From Stappia taiwanensis (GTDB lineage: Bacteria; Pseudomonadota; Alphaproteobacteria; Rhizobiales; Stappiaceae): 64,000 nucleotides of DNA. Location of the stretch: contig NZ_BMCR01000006.1 in assembly GCF_014635285.1 (NCBI RefSeq), positions 1 through 64,000 of the forward strand, written 5' to 3'. Positions 28,186 to 36,737 of the stretch are shown one piece after another. Position numbers and translations under genes: made by a program. Numbering within the stretch: the first letter of the stretch is position 1; the number at the start of each line of letters is the position of its first letter. The notes beneath the pieces are model-generated. The model searched no databases and had not been told where the DNA came from. It saw only the letters and a list, made by a program, of their open reading frames with translations.

Positions 28186-28989
28186 TCAGGCTTTGAGGTG
28201 CATCAGCACGGGCGCGTGGTCGGAGGGCTTTTCCCAGCCCCGGGCCTCGCGCAGCACCTCCATCCCGGTTGCGGTGGCGGCAAGATCGGGTGTGGCCCAG
28301 ATGTGGTCGAGGCGGCGTCCCTTGTCGGCTGCCGACCAGTCGCGCGCCCGGTAGCTCCACCAGGTGTAGAGTTTTTCCTCCACGGGCACGAAACGGCGCA
28401 TGATGTCCTGGAAGTTGCCGGCCTCGCGCACCGCCTCCAGCTTGTCGCATTCGCCCGGGGTATGGCTGACCACCTTCAAAAGCGCCTTGTGCGACCAGAC
28501 GTCCTGTTCGTAAGGCGCGATGTTGAGATCGCCGACCACCACGGACGGGGATGAAAAGCTGGCAAACCAGTCGCCCATCTCATCGAGGAACGCCAGCTTG
28601 TGGGCGAACTTGTCGTTGACCTCCGGGTTCGGCTCGTCGCCGCCGGCCGGAACATAAAAATTGTGCAGGCTAAGTTTGTCACCGGCAAAGGGAATGTCGG
28701 TGGCCACGTGGCGGCTGTCGCCCTTGTCGCAGAAGCCGCGGCGTTCTTCGGCGAGGAATGGCCGGCGCGAGAGGGTGGCGACGCCGTTGTAGCCCTTCTG
28801 GCCATTGATGGCGATGTGTTCAAAACCAAGCTTGCGCAGGGCGGCGAGCGGGAAGTTGCCATCCGGGCATTTGGTTTCCTGCAGGCAGAGAACGTCCGGG
28901 GCGTACTCCAGCAGGAACTTTTCGACGATCGGCAGGCGCAGGCGCACCGAATTGATGTTCCAGGTGGCGATCGTCAGGCTGTCGGTCAT
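28186..28989 (-). CDS. xthA: Exodeoxyribonuclease III
   Basis: AP endonuclease/3'-5' exonuclease for base-excision repair. ATWNINSVRLR (Asn11), CLQETKC with metal-binding Glu38, VVVGDLNIAPYEQDVW, RLDHIWATPDL and the catalytic His in KPSDHAPVL are the EEP-family motifs in order. The 267 residues fit. It is divergent from kbp across 246 bp with no other gene. Confidence 0.95.
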   Translation of the reverse strand: MTDSLTIATWNINSVRLRLPIVEKFLLEYAPDVLCLQETKCPDGNFPLAALRKLGFEHIAINGQKGYNGVATLSRRPFLAEERRGFCDKGDSRHVATDIPFAGDKLSLHNFYVPAGGDEPNPEVNDKFAHKLAFLDEMGDWFASFSSPSVVVGDLNIAPYEQDVWSHKALLKVVSHTPGECDKLEAVREAGNFQDIMRRFVPVEEKLYTWWSYRARDWSAADKGRRLDHIWATPDLAATATGMEVLREARGWEKPSDHAPVLMHLKA

Positions 28990-29235
28990 GCGGTGTCGTC
29001 ACTTTCGCGCGGGGATCAAGGGCGAGGGCGCTCCGGAACCGCTCGGGGCGAGCCGGATCGCTCCCGATGACATGCCAGTCCCGTGCGGCGGTTTCAAGGG
29101 GCGGCGCCTGCCGGCGTCCGGCTTCCGGGCTTGCACCCTCTGTTCTTCTCCGGGTTAAATTACCAGGTCGGGACCCAAAGGGTCTGGTGCTTCGAGAATT
29201 GCCGGTCGGTGCACCGGCGGAAACGGGAGGCTGAC

Positions 29236-29673
29236 ATGGGCTTTTTCGATTTCGTGAAGGATGCCGGCAAATCCTTGTTCGGTGGCGACAAGCCGGACGC
29301 GGAGGCGGCGGCGGCCATCGAGAAGGAGGTCGCCGATCTGGGACTTGATGGTGTCGTCAAGGTCGAGGTCGCCGGCGATACGGTGAAGATCGCCGGGGCA
29401 GCGCCGACGCAGGAGGCGCGGGAGAAGCTGATCCTGGCCGCAGGCAATGTGCTCGGCATCGCCAAGGTGGAGGAGGAGATTGCCGTGGCCGAGGTGGCGC
29501 CGGAGGCGCGGTTCCATACGGTTGCCAAGGGCGATACCCTGTGGGCGGTGGCTGCGGCGGTCTATGGGGACGGCTCCAAATATATGGTGATCTTCGAGGC
29601 CAACACACCGATGCTGTCCAATCCGGACAAGATTTACCCCGGTCAGGTGCTGCGAATTCCCACGCTCGGCTAA
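29236..29673 (+). CDS. kbp: Kbp/YgaU-like BON-LysM protein
   Basis: A 145-residue protein that matches E. coli Kbp (YgaU), a potassium-binding protein, over its full length. MGFFDFVKDAGKSLFGG is followed by a BON domain (about 25-85, KVEVAGDTVKIAGAAPTQEA) and a LysM domain (about 93-142, FHTVAKGDTLWAVAAAVYG). The end NPDKIYPGQVLRIP is nearly identical to the family. There is no signal peptide, so it is probably cytoplasmic. GGGAGG precedes the ATG. K+ binding is inferred from homology. Confidence 0.9.
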   Translation: MGFFDFVKDAGKSLFGGDKPDAEAAAAIEKEVADLGLDGVVKVEVAGDTVKIAGAAPTQEAREKLILAAGNVLGIAKVEEEIAVAEVAPEARFHTVAKGDTLWAVAAAVYGDGSKYMVIFEANTPMLSNPDKIYPGQVLRIPTLG

Positions 29674-29694
29674 GCGCTGGTGGGAGAAAGCCGA

Positions 29695-29729
29695 ATGCGC
29701 CCGAAGCGCATCCGATCACATTTTTGTGA
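29695..29729. repeat. Tandem short palindromes after kbp
   Basis: ATGCGC-CCGAA-GCGCAT (29695-29711) is followed at once by an AT-rich palindrome TCACA-TTTT-TGTGA (29716-29729). Neither is a classic terminator. They could be a dispersed intergenic repeat, a weak kbp terminator, or an operator for the GH25 gene 136 bp downstream. Confidence 0.4.
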
Positions 29730-29864
29730 GATCTCATTTGCGTTCCAGCGCATCGCATTTCCGCGCCGTTCGCTTGGTAAGCCAATCCTTAACGGTTTTG
29801 CCAATACGGTCCTCTCCGGTTGGAGGGGTGAGGCTTTTAGGCCTGAGAGGACCGAGAGAGAGTG

Positions 29865-30587
29865 ATGCTGGCGCGCGTGTTGTCCTTGATCTGTGCAGTC
29901 TCGCTGGCCGCCTGTGCGGCCTTTGATTTTCCGGACCCGACACCGGAGGATTTCGCCATCCATGGCATCGACGTGTCGCGCTATCAGGGCGATATCGATT
30001 GGCACCGGGTCAAGCGCGCGGGCACCGAGTTCGCCTGGATCAAGGCGACCGAGGGTGGGGACTATGTCGACCCGAAATTCATGGAGAACTGGGTCAAGGC
30101 CAAGGCCGCCGGGGTGCCGCGTGGCGCCTATCATTTCTACTACTTCTGCCGTCCGGTCGAGGAGCAGATTTCCTGGTTTATCGCCAATGTGCCGGTCGAC
30201 CCGGATGCACTGCCGCCGGTGCTGGACATGGAGTGGAATGCCCATTCCAAGACCTGCCGCAAGCGGCCGCCGCGGGCGCAGCTCTTGCGCGACATGCGGG
30301 TCTTCCTGGAGGCGATGGAAGACCACTACGGCAAGAGCCCGGTGATCTATTCCTCCGTCGATTTCCATCGCGACCGGCTGGTCGGCGCCAAGCATGAATA
30401 TGATTTCTGGCTGCGCTCGGTGGCGAGCCATCCCAACCGCAAGTACGAGAAGCGCGGCAACTGGGTGTTCTGGCAATATACCGCCGAAGGCCGGGTCGAT
30501 GGCGTCGACGGCAATGTCGACCGCAACGTCTTCTTCGGCACCCGTTCGCAGTGGCGCGACTGGCTGAAGGGCGAGTTGGAGCGATAG
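29865..30587 (+). CDS. GH25 family lysozyme lipoprotein
   Basis: Muramidase-type glycoside hydrolase family 25. The signal peptide has lipobox LAAC (Cys17), so it is probably an outer- or inner-membrane lipoprotein. The barrel starts HGIDVSRYQGDIDW with Asp36 and continues AWIKATEGGDYVDP. It contains PVLDMEW with the predicted catalytic pair Asp121/Glu123, and WVFWQYTAEGRVDGVDGNVD near the end. The 240 residues fit a single domain. ATG 29865 is preferred to the GTG three bases upstream. GH25 genes are often phage-derived, but here composition and neighbours look chromosomal. Confidence 0.9.
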   Translation: MLARVLSLICAVSLAACAAFDFPDPTPEDFAIHGIDVSRYQGDIDWHRVKRAGTEFAWIKATEGGDYVDPKFMENWVKAKAAGVPRGAYHFYYFCRPVEEQISWFIANVPVDPDALPPVLDMEWNAHSKTCRKRPPRAQLLRDMRVFLEAMEDHYGKSPVIYSSVDFHRDRLVGAKHEYDFWLRSVASHPNRKYEKRGNWVFWQYTAEGRVDGVDGNVDRNVFFGTRSQWRDWLKGELER

Positions 30588-30670
30588 CGGCGGCTGCCGG
30601 TTCGTACCTGATGCCTGCCCGCCGCCGGCGCCTGTTCGGGCGCTGGCGGGGGCGTTCTGAATGCCTGGCC

Positions 30671-32668
30671 TCAGGCGGCCAGCTCGGCGCGGGCGCCGAC
30701 GATCTCCACCACTTCCCGCATGATATCGGTGAGCTGGAAGTTCTTGGGCGTGTAGACCGCCGCAACCCCCATGGCCCGCAGCGCTTCCGCGTCCTCATCG
30801 GGGATGATGCCGCCGACGATAAGCGGAATGTCATCAATGCCGCTGGCCCGCAGCCGTTCCATCACGTCGCGCACCAGCGCCAGGTGGGAGCCGGAGAGGA
30901 TCGACAGGCCGATGATGTGGACATCTTCTTCCAGCGCGGCGTTGACGATCTGCGCCGGGGTCAGGCGGATGCCCTCATAGACCACCTCCATGCCGCAGTC
31001 GCGGGCGCGCACGGCAATCTGTTCCGCACCGTTGGAATGGCCGTCAAGGCCAGGCTTGCCAACCAGGAACTTGAGCCGGCGGCCGAGCTTGGCCGAGACC
31101 GTGTCGACGGCACTGCGCACCTCGTCCAGATCGCCGCCGTCGCTGCGCGCCGCCTTGCCGACCCCGGTGGGGGCCCGGTATTCGCCGAACACCTCGCGCA
31201 GCGCCGCGCCCCATTCGCCGGTGGTGACGCCGGCCTTGGCCGCGGCAATCGACGGCTCCATGATATTGCGCCCCTCCTGGGCCGCTTCCTTCAGCGCGGC
31301 CAGGGCTCTTGCTGCGCCATCGTCGTTCCGTTCCGCCCGCCAGGCCTGCAGGGTCTCGATGGCTTCCGCCTCCACATGTTCGGGCACGGTGAGGATGCCG
31401 CCATCCTCGCCGGTGGCCAGCGGCGAGGGCTCGCTTTCGGTGAACTTGTTCACACCGACGACGATCTGCTCGCCCGCCTCGATGGCAGCGAGGCGCTGGG
31501 CGTTGGAGGCAACCAGCGCCTGTTTCATGTAGCTCGATTCCACGGCGGCAATGGCCCCGCCCATCTCCTCGATGCGGGCGAGTTCGGCGCGCGCTTCCTC
31601 TTTCAGCGCATCGACCTTGGCGGTAATCACCGTCGACCCGTCGAAGATGTCGGCGTATTCGAGGAGGTCGGTCTCGTAGGCGAGGATCTGTTGCACCCGC
31701 AGCGACCATTGCTGGTCGAACGGCCGGGGCAGGCCGAGGGCCTCGTTCCAGGCGGGAAGCTGCACCGCGCGGGCGCGGGCGTTCTTCGACAGTACGACGG
31801 CCAGCGCCTCGATCAGGATGCGGTAGACGTTGTTTTCCGGCTGCTGCTCGGTCAGGCCGAGCGAGTTGACCTGCACGCCATAGCGGAAGCGCCGGTGCCG
31901 CTCGTCGGCGACGTCATAGCGCTCGCGGCAGATCTCGTCCCACAGCTCGGCGAAGGCGCGCATCTTGCACACCTCGGTGATGAAGCGCATGCCGGCGTTG
32001 ACGAAGAAGGAGATGCGGCCGACCGCCTTGGAGAAATCCGCCGGCGGGATGGCGCCGCTGCCGCGCACCTCATCGAGGATGGCGATCGCGGTGGCCAGGG
32101 CGAAGGACAGCTCCTGCACCGGCGTCGCACCCGCCTCCTGAAGGTGATAGGAACACACGTTCATCGGGTTCCACTTGGGCATCTCGGTGTAGGTCCATGC
32201 GATCACGTCGCGGGTCAGGCGCAGCGACGGGGCCGGCGGGAACACATAGGTGCCGCGCGACAGATATTCCTTGATGAGATCGTTTTGGGTGGTGCCGGCG
32301 AGAAGCTTGCGATCCGCGCCCTGCTCGTCGGCTGCGGCCACGTAAAGCGCCAGCAGCCACGGCGCGGTGGCGTTGATCGTCATGGAGGTGTTCATCTTCT
32401 CCAGCGGAATCTCGGAGAAGAGCGCGCGCATGTCGCCAAGATGGGCAATCGGCACGCCGACCTTGCCCACCTCGCCGCGCGACAGCGCATGATCGGGATC
32501 GTAGCCGGTCTGGGTCGGCAGATCGAAGGCGACGGACAGGCCGGTCTGGCCCTTGGCAAGGTTCGTCCGGTAAAGCCGGTTGGAATCCCGCGCGGTCGAG
32601 TGTCCGGCATAGGTGCGGAAAATCCACGGGCGGTCCCGATGCGGCGTGTCCGAAGGGGTCTTGCTCAT
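30671..32668 (-). CDS. ecm: Ethylmalonyl-CoA mutase
   Basis: B12-dependent mutase (MeaA family) converting ethylmalonyl-CoA to methylsuccinyl-CoA in the ethylmalonyl-CoA pathway. The N-terminal substrate barrel has GLSVAFDLPTQTGYDPDH and SMTINATAPWLLALYV. The C-terminal cobalamin domain (about 535-660) carries KPGLDGHSNGAEQIA with the lower-axial His near residue 544 and LSILSGSHLALV. The 665 residues match Ecm rather than the longer methylmalonyl-CoA mutase large subunit. Divergence from ccr, as here, supports Ecm over MCM. GAGGAG precedes the ATG. Confidence 0.93.
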   Translation of the reverse strand: MSKTPSDTPHRDRPWIFRTYAGHSTARDSNRLYRTNLAKGQTGLSVAFDLPTQTGYDPDHALSRGEVGKVGVPIAHLGDMRALFSEIPLEKMNTSMTINATAPWLLALYVAAADEQGADRKLLAGTTQNDLIKEYLSRGTYVFPPAPSLRLTRDVIAWTYTEMPKWNPMNVCSYHLQEAGATPVQELSFALATAIAILDEVRGSGAIPPADFSKAVGRISFFVNAGMRFITEVCKMRAFAELWDEICRERYDVADERHRRFRYGVQVNSLGLTEQQPENNVYRILIEALAVVLSKNARARAVQLPAWNEALGLPRPFDQQWSLRVQQILAYETDLLEYADIFDGSTVITAKVDALKEEARAELARIEEMGGAIAAVESSYMKQALVASNAQRLAAIEAGEQIVVGVNKFTESEPSPLATGEDGGILTVPEHVEAEAIETLQAWRAERNDDGAARALAALKEAAQEGRNIMEPSIAAAKAGVTTGEWGAALREVFGEYRAPTGVGKAARSDGGDLDEVRSAVDTVSAKLGRRLKFLVGKPGLDGHSNGAEQIAVRARDCGMEVVYEGIRLTPAQIVNAALEEDVHIIGLSILSGSHLALVRDVMERLRASGIDDIPLIVGGIIPDEDAEALRAMGVAAVYTPKNFQLTDIMREVVEIVGARAELAA

Positions 32669-33123
32669 GGGGTCTCCTCACTCCCGCGCCCGCGCTCCAG
32701 CCGAACGGGCATTTTGCTGATTTTCGCCCGATCCGCCAAGGTTTGGCGGGCATCCGGACGGTCCGATTGATGGTGCCAAGGCCGGGGCCCAGGCTGGTGC
32801 ATGTGCACAATTTCTATGTGCGATGCAAAAACAGTCTTGGGCAAATGCGTAAATTAAGCAATAGTCCAATAGCGTACCCCCTGTTTTTAGCACGATAGTT
32901 TCGTGGTGAAAGCGGGAAACCGCGTCAGGACGGCTTTGTCGAAAGGCTGATGTGGCGGCGCAACATTGGGTTTCGGCGAAGCGGATCCGATGTGTTGAGC
33001 GCCGTCCGCCGGTCGATTTTCGACAGTTGACGCGCTGGGAACGGACGGATGTGTGGTGCTGTCATGCGGACGGCGCCGGAAACGGGTTGACGGGAAACCG
33101 GGAACAGGGAGGATGTGATTGGC
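32669..33123. promoter_or_regulatory. Divergent ecm/ccr control region
   Basis: 455 bp, with a notably AT-richer core around 32800-32900. It includes the 8-bp palindrome TGTGCACA (32802-32809) and two GCAAA half-sites in direct orientation (GATGCAAA 32822-32829, GGGCAAAT 32839-32846). These faintly resemble the TTTGCAAA elements reported for short-chain acyl-CoA regulators of alphaproteobacteria. No small gene is convincing. It should hold promoters for both key ethylmalonyl-CoA genes. Confidence 0.45.
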
Positions 33124-34419
33124 ATGAGTTCCGGGGCACTAGCGAATGACAACCGGGCAGCGGAGGAGAAGCCGTTGAAGGATCTGTACGAAATTGGCGA
33201 GATCCCGCCGCTCGGCCACGTGCCGAAGAACATGTACGCCTGGGCGATCCGCCCGGACCGGCATGGTCCGCCGGAAACCTCGATGAAGCTGGAAGTGGTC
33301 CCGACCTGGGAGCTGGACAGCAACGAGGTGCTGGTTCTGGTGATGGCCGCGGGTGTCAACTACAACGGCATCTGGGCGGGGCTTGGCGAACCGATCTCGG
33401 TGTTCAAGGTGCATGACCTGCCGTATCACATTGCCGGCTCCGATGCCTCGGGCATCGTCTGGGCGGTCGGCTCCAAGGTGAAGCGCTGGAAGGTCGGCGA
33501 CGAGGTCATCATCCATTGCAATCAGGACGATGGTGATGACGAGGAGTGCAACGGCGGCGATCCGATGTTCTCCGCTTCCCAACGGATCTGGGGCTATGAG
33601 ACGCCGGATGGGTCGTTCTCCCAGTTCTGCCGGGTGCAGTCGCAGCAGTTGATGCCGCGGCCGAAGCATCTGACCTGGGAGGAAAGCGCCTGTTACACGC
33701 TGACCCTCGCCACCGCCTACCGGATGCTGTTCGGTCATGCGCCGCACCAGCTTCGTCCGGGGCAGAACGTCCTGATCTGGGGGGCCTCGGGCGGTCTTGG
33801 CGTGTTCGGGGTGCAGCTTGCGGCCGCGGCCGGCGCCAATGCCATCGGTGTCATCTCGGACGAGGACAAGCGGGATTACGTCCTGTCACTGGGTGCGCGC
33901 GGCGTGATCAACCGCAAGGACTTCGACTGCTGGGGGCAGATGCCGAAGGTCAACTCGCCCGAATACAACACCTGGCTCAAGGAAGCGCGGCGGTTCGGCA
34001 AGGCGATCTGGGACATCACCGGCAAGGGCAATGACGTCGACATGGTGTTCGAGCACCCGGGCGAGGCGACCTTCCCGGTGTCCTGCCTGGTGGCCAAGCG
34101 TGGCGGCATGGTGGTGTTCTGCGCCGGCACGTCCGGTTTCAACCTGACCTTCGACGCGCGCTATGTCTGGATGCGGCAGAAGCGGGTGCAGGGCTCCCAT
34201 TTCGCCCATCTGAAGCAGGCGTCCGAGGCGAACCAGTTCGTCATCGACCGGCGCATCGACCCGTGCATGAGCGAGGTGTTCCCCTGGGAGGAAATCCCGC
34301 AGGCGCACACCAAGATGTGGAAGAACCAGCATGCGCCGGGCAACATGGCGGTGCTGGTCAACGCGCCGACCACGGGGCTGCGTACCCTGGAAGACGCGCT
34401 GGCGGTCGGTCGCGGCTGA
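33124..34419 (+). CDS. ccr: Crotonyl-CoA carboxylase/reductase
   Basis: Signature enzyme of the ethylmalonyl-CoA pathway: NADPH-dependent reductive carboxylation of crotonyl-CoA with CO2 to ethylmalonyl-CoA. The 431 residues match the family. GHVPKNMYAWAIRPDRHGPP is the typical N-terminus. GVNYNGIWAGLGEP carries Asn81, the position I recall as a CO2 anchor in characterised Ccr. LIWGASGGLGVFGVQLA is the NADPH fold, VFEHPGEATFPVS follows, and VQGSHFAHLKQASEAN carries the conserved His. ATG 33124 has GGGAGG with an 11-nt spacer. A GTG at 33115 is the alternative. Confidence 0.97.
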   Translation: MSSGALANDNRAAEEKPLKDLYEIGEIPPLGHVPKNMYAWAIRPDRHGPPETSMKLEVVPTWELDSNEVLVLVMAAGVNYNGIWAGLGEPISVFKVHDLPYHIAGSDASGIVWAVGSKVKRWKVGDEVIIHCNQDDGDDEECNGGDPMFSASQRIWGYETPDGSFSQFCRVQSQQLMPRPKHLTWEESACYTLTLATAYRMLFGHAPHQLRPGQNVLIWGASGGLGVFGVQLAAAAGANAIGVISDEDKRDYVLSLGARGVINRKDFDCWGQMPKVNSPEYNTWLKEARRFGKAIWDITGKGNDVDMVFEHPGEATFPVSCLVAKRGGMVVFCAGTSGFNLTFDARYVWMRQKRVQGSHFAHLKQASEANQFVIDRRIDPCMSEVFPWEEIPQAHTKMWKNQHAPGNMAVLVNAPTTGLRTLEDALAVGRG

Positions 34420-34445
34420 GCCGCAACGGGCCGAGCCACTCCCCC

Positions 34446-34483
34446 CTGCCGCCGGAGCGCCATATGGCCTGCCCCGGCGGCAG
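34446..34483 (+). terminator. Strong hairpin downstream of ccr
   Basis: CTGCCGCCGG (34446-34455) pairs perfectly with CCGGCGGCAG (34474-34483) across an 18-nt loop that contains the palindrome GCCATATGGC (34459-34468). It begins 27 bp after the ccr stop. The following bases are A-rich rather than T-rich, so it may stabilise the ccr 3' end rather than terminate. Confidence 0.4.
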
Positions 34484-34525
34484 AAAATTCTCGCACCGGC
34501 CGCGCCGGCGCTGTATGAGGGCGGA

Positions 34526-35041
34526 ATGACCTTCACACGCTTGATGCCGGTTCTGGCCCTTCTCGCAGGGACACTGACCGCCGGCTGTCTGCCCGATCGG
34601 GACACGGTCCCTCCCTATTACAAGAGCATGGCCCGGGTCGATGCGACGGTCGACGCCGCGTCGGCGGCGCAAATGATCGGCAGCTATCGGCAAACCCGGG
34701 GGCTGGCGCCGCTGACGATCGATCCGGCCCTGATGCGGGCCGCGCGCCAGCAGGCCCAGGCGATGGCCGCTGCCGGCACCGTTCGCGCTTCGCTGGAGGG
34801 CGACAACCGGCTGGCCGCGCGCATGGCCGCCGCTGGCGAACCGCAGACCTATGCGGTGGAAAATGTCAGCGCCGGCTACCGCACTCTGGCCGAGGCGTTC
34901 TCCGGCTGGCGCGACTCCCCGGCGCATGACGCGGTGATGCGCGATGCCAAGGCGACCCGCATGGGGATCGCCACTGCCTATTCCTCCGGTTCGAAGCACA
35001 AGGTGTTCTGGTCGCTGGTGCTGGCGGCGCCGGCGCCGTGA
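34526..35041 (+). CDS. CAP-domain lipoprotein
   Basis: A 171-residue lipoprotein with lipobox TAGC (Cys21) and a CAP/SCP domain: IGSYRQTRGLAPLTIDPALM, ARQQAQAMAAAG, AAAGEPQTYAVENVSAGY, WRDSPAHDAVMRDAKATRMG and a final KVFWSLVLA strand. Bacterial CAP proteins are extracytoplasmic and mostly uncharacterised. ATG 34526 follows the ccr hairpin. Only 10 bp separate it from the acyl-CoA synthetase gene, so they are probably one unit. It is unlikely to have a metabolic role in the pathway. Confidence 0.85.
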   Translation: MTFTRLMPVLALLAGTLTAGCLPDRDTVPPYYKSMARVDATVDAASAAQMIGSYRQTRGLAPLTIDPALMRAARQQAQAMAAAGTVRASLEGDNRLAARMAAAGEPQTYAVENVSAGYRTLAEAFSGWRDSPAHDAVMRDAKATRMGIATAYSSGSKHKVFWSLVLAAPAP

Positions 35042-35051
35042 GGGCCTGACG

Positions 35052-36698
35052 ATGCTGCAACGGACCGAGACCTACCGGGACTTGCGCGGTCGCTTCCGCT
35101 GGCAGATCCCGGCGCGCTACAACATTGCCGTTGCCGCCTGCGATCGCTGGGCGGCGCGGGAGCCAGACCGGGTGGCGCTGCTCTATCATCGGGAGCTTGG
35201 CGGCGCGGTCGAGCCGTGGAGCTACGGCGCGTTGGCGCGTCAGTCCAACCGTCTGGCCAACGCCTTGCGCGCGCAAGGGATCGGTCGGGGCATGCGGGTG
35301 GCGCTGCTTCTGCCGCAATCGCCTCAGACGCTCTTGTCTCATCTGGCGGTCTACAAGCTCGGGGCGATCGCGGTGCCGCTGGCCAATCTGTTTGGCGTCG
35401 AGGCGCTGCGCTATCGGCTGGCCAATTCCGGCACTCGGGCGGTGATCACCGATGCGGCGGGGGTGGCGAAGATCGATGAGATCCGTGCCGATCTGCCGAA
35501 CCTGTCCTTGCTGGTCTCGGTCGATGGTGCCGCCGACGGTGCGGCCTGTTTCGAGACGCTGGTGGCCGCCGGACGCGATGCCTTCGATCCGGTTTCGACC
35601 ACGCCGGATGACCCGGCGATGATGATCTACACCTCCGGGACCACCGGGCCGCCGAAGGGGGCGCTGCATGGTCACAAGGTGCTGCCGGGGCATCTGCCGG
35701 GCATCCAGATGGCCCATGAGTTCATGCCCTGTGCAGGGGATTTGTTCTGGACGCCGGCGGACTGGGCCTGGGCCGGCGGGCTGTTGAATGCGCTCTTGCC
35801 GGCGCTCTCGCTCGGTGTCCCGGTGGTCGCTCATCGGTTCGAGAAGTTCGATCCGGAGCAGGCGTTTGCGTTGATGGCCGGGGCCGGGGTGCGCAACGCC
35901 TTTATCCCGCCCACCGCCCTGAAGATGCTGCGCACGGTGGCGCGACCACGGGAAAGGTTCGATTTGCGTTTGCGCAGCATCGGATCGGCCGGGGAGGCGC
36001 TGGGCCGGGAAACCTACGACTGGGTTCGCGAGGGGCTCGGCCTTGCCGTCAATGAATTCTACGGCCAGACCGAATGCAACGCGGTGCTGGCCTCCTGCGC
36101 GGCCATTGGCGTCAGCCGGGCCGGGGCGATCGGCAAGCCGGTGCCGGGACATGAGGTGGCGATCATCGATCCGTCGGGCGAGGTCTGCGCGCCGGAGGTG
36201 CAGGGACAGATCGCGGTACGCCGGCCCGATCCGGTGATGTTCCTGGAATACTGGGGCGATCCGGGAGGGACTCGGGCGAAATTCATCGGCGACTGGATGG
36301 TCACCGGCGACCAGGGCGTCGTCGATGGCGATGGCTATGTGCATTTCGTCGGGCGGGACGATGACATCATCACCTCGGCGGGGTACCGGATTGGCCCGGG
36401 CGAGATCGAGGATTGCCTGCTCTCCCATCCTGACGTGGCGCTCGCCGCCGTCGTCGGCAAGCCCGATGCGCTGCGCACGGAGATCGTCAAGGCGTTCATC
36501 GTGCCAAGGGATGGGGCGGCGGCAGGTCAGACTCTGGAAGAGAGCATTCGCGGCTATGTGCGCACGCGCCTTTCCGCCCATGAGTACCCGCGCGAGGTGG
36601 CGTTCGTGGATGCGTTGCCGCTGACGACGACCGGCAAGGTGATCCGCCGGCTGTTGCGGGACGAAATTTCTGCCGCTGGCGGGATCTCGCAAGAATAG
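35052..36698 (+). CDS. AMP-forming acyl-CoA synthetase (medium-chain/ACSM-like)
   Basis: ANL-superfamily acid:CoA ligase of 548 residues. MIYTSGTTGPPKGALHGHKV is the AMP-binding motif, FYGQTECNAVLASC the A5 motif, TGDQGVVDGDGYVHFVGRDD the hinge and LTTTGKVIRRLLRDE the catalytic-Lys motif. Overall organisation resembles acetyl/medium-chain acyl-CoA synthetases. It lies 10 bp behind the CAP-protein gene and about 630 bp from ccr on the same strand. That suggests, but does not show, that it feeds acids into the acetyl-CoA/crotonyl-CoA route. Start ATG 35052 has GAGGG upstream. Confidence 0.88.
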   Translation: MLQRTETYRDLRGRFRWQIPARYNIAVAACDRWAAREPDRVALLYHRELGGAVEPWSYGALARQSNRLANALRAQGIGRGMRVALLLPQSPQTLLSHLAVYKLGAIAVPLANLFGVEALRYRLANSGTRAVITDAAGVAKIDEIRADLPNLSLLVSVDGAADGAACFETLVAAGRDAFDPVSTTPDDPAMMIYTSGTTGPPKGALHGHKVLPGHLPGIQMAHEFMPCAGDLFWTPADWAWAGGLLNALLPALSLGVPVVAHRFEKFDPEQAFALMAGAGVRNAFIPPTALKMLRTVARPRERFDLRLRSIGSAGEALGRETYDWVREGLGLAVNEFYGQTECNAVLASCAAIGVSRAGAIGKPVPGHEVAIIDPSGEVCAPEVQGQIAVRRPDPVMFLEYWGDPGGTRAKFIGDWMVTGDQGVVDGDGYVHFVGRDDDIITSAGYRIGPGEIEDCLLSHPDVALAAVVGKPDALRTEIVKAFIVPRDGAAAGQTLEESIRGYVRTRLSAHEYPREVAFVDALPLTTTGKVIRRLLRDEISAAGGISQE

Positions 36699-36737
36699 GC
36701 GTAGAGGCGGGACGCCGGGGCTCAGGTCGCTCTGTCG

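Noticed and set aside
29716-29729. TCACA-TTTT-TGTGA as a CRP/FNR site
   Set aside because: The half-sites are in the reverse order and with a 4-bp spacer, unlike the TGTGA-N6-TCACA consensus.
29865-30587. GH25 lysozyme as a prophage remnant
   Set aside because: It has a lipoprotein signal, normal composition and chromosomal neighbours, with no holin, portal or integrase genes.
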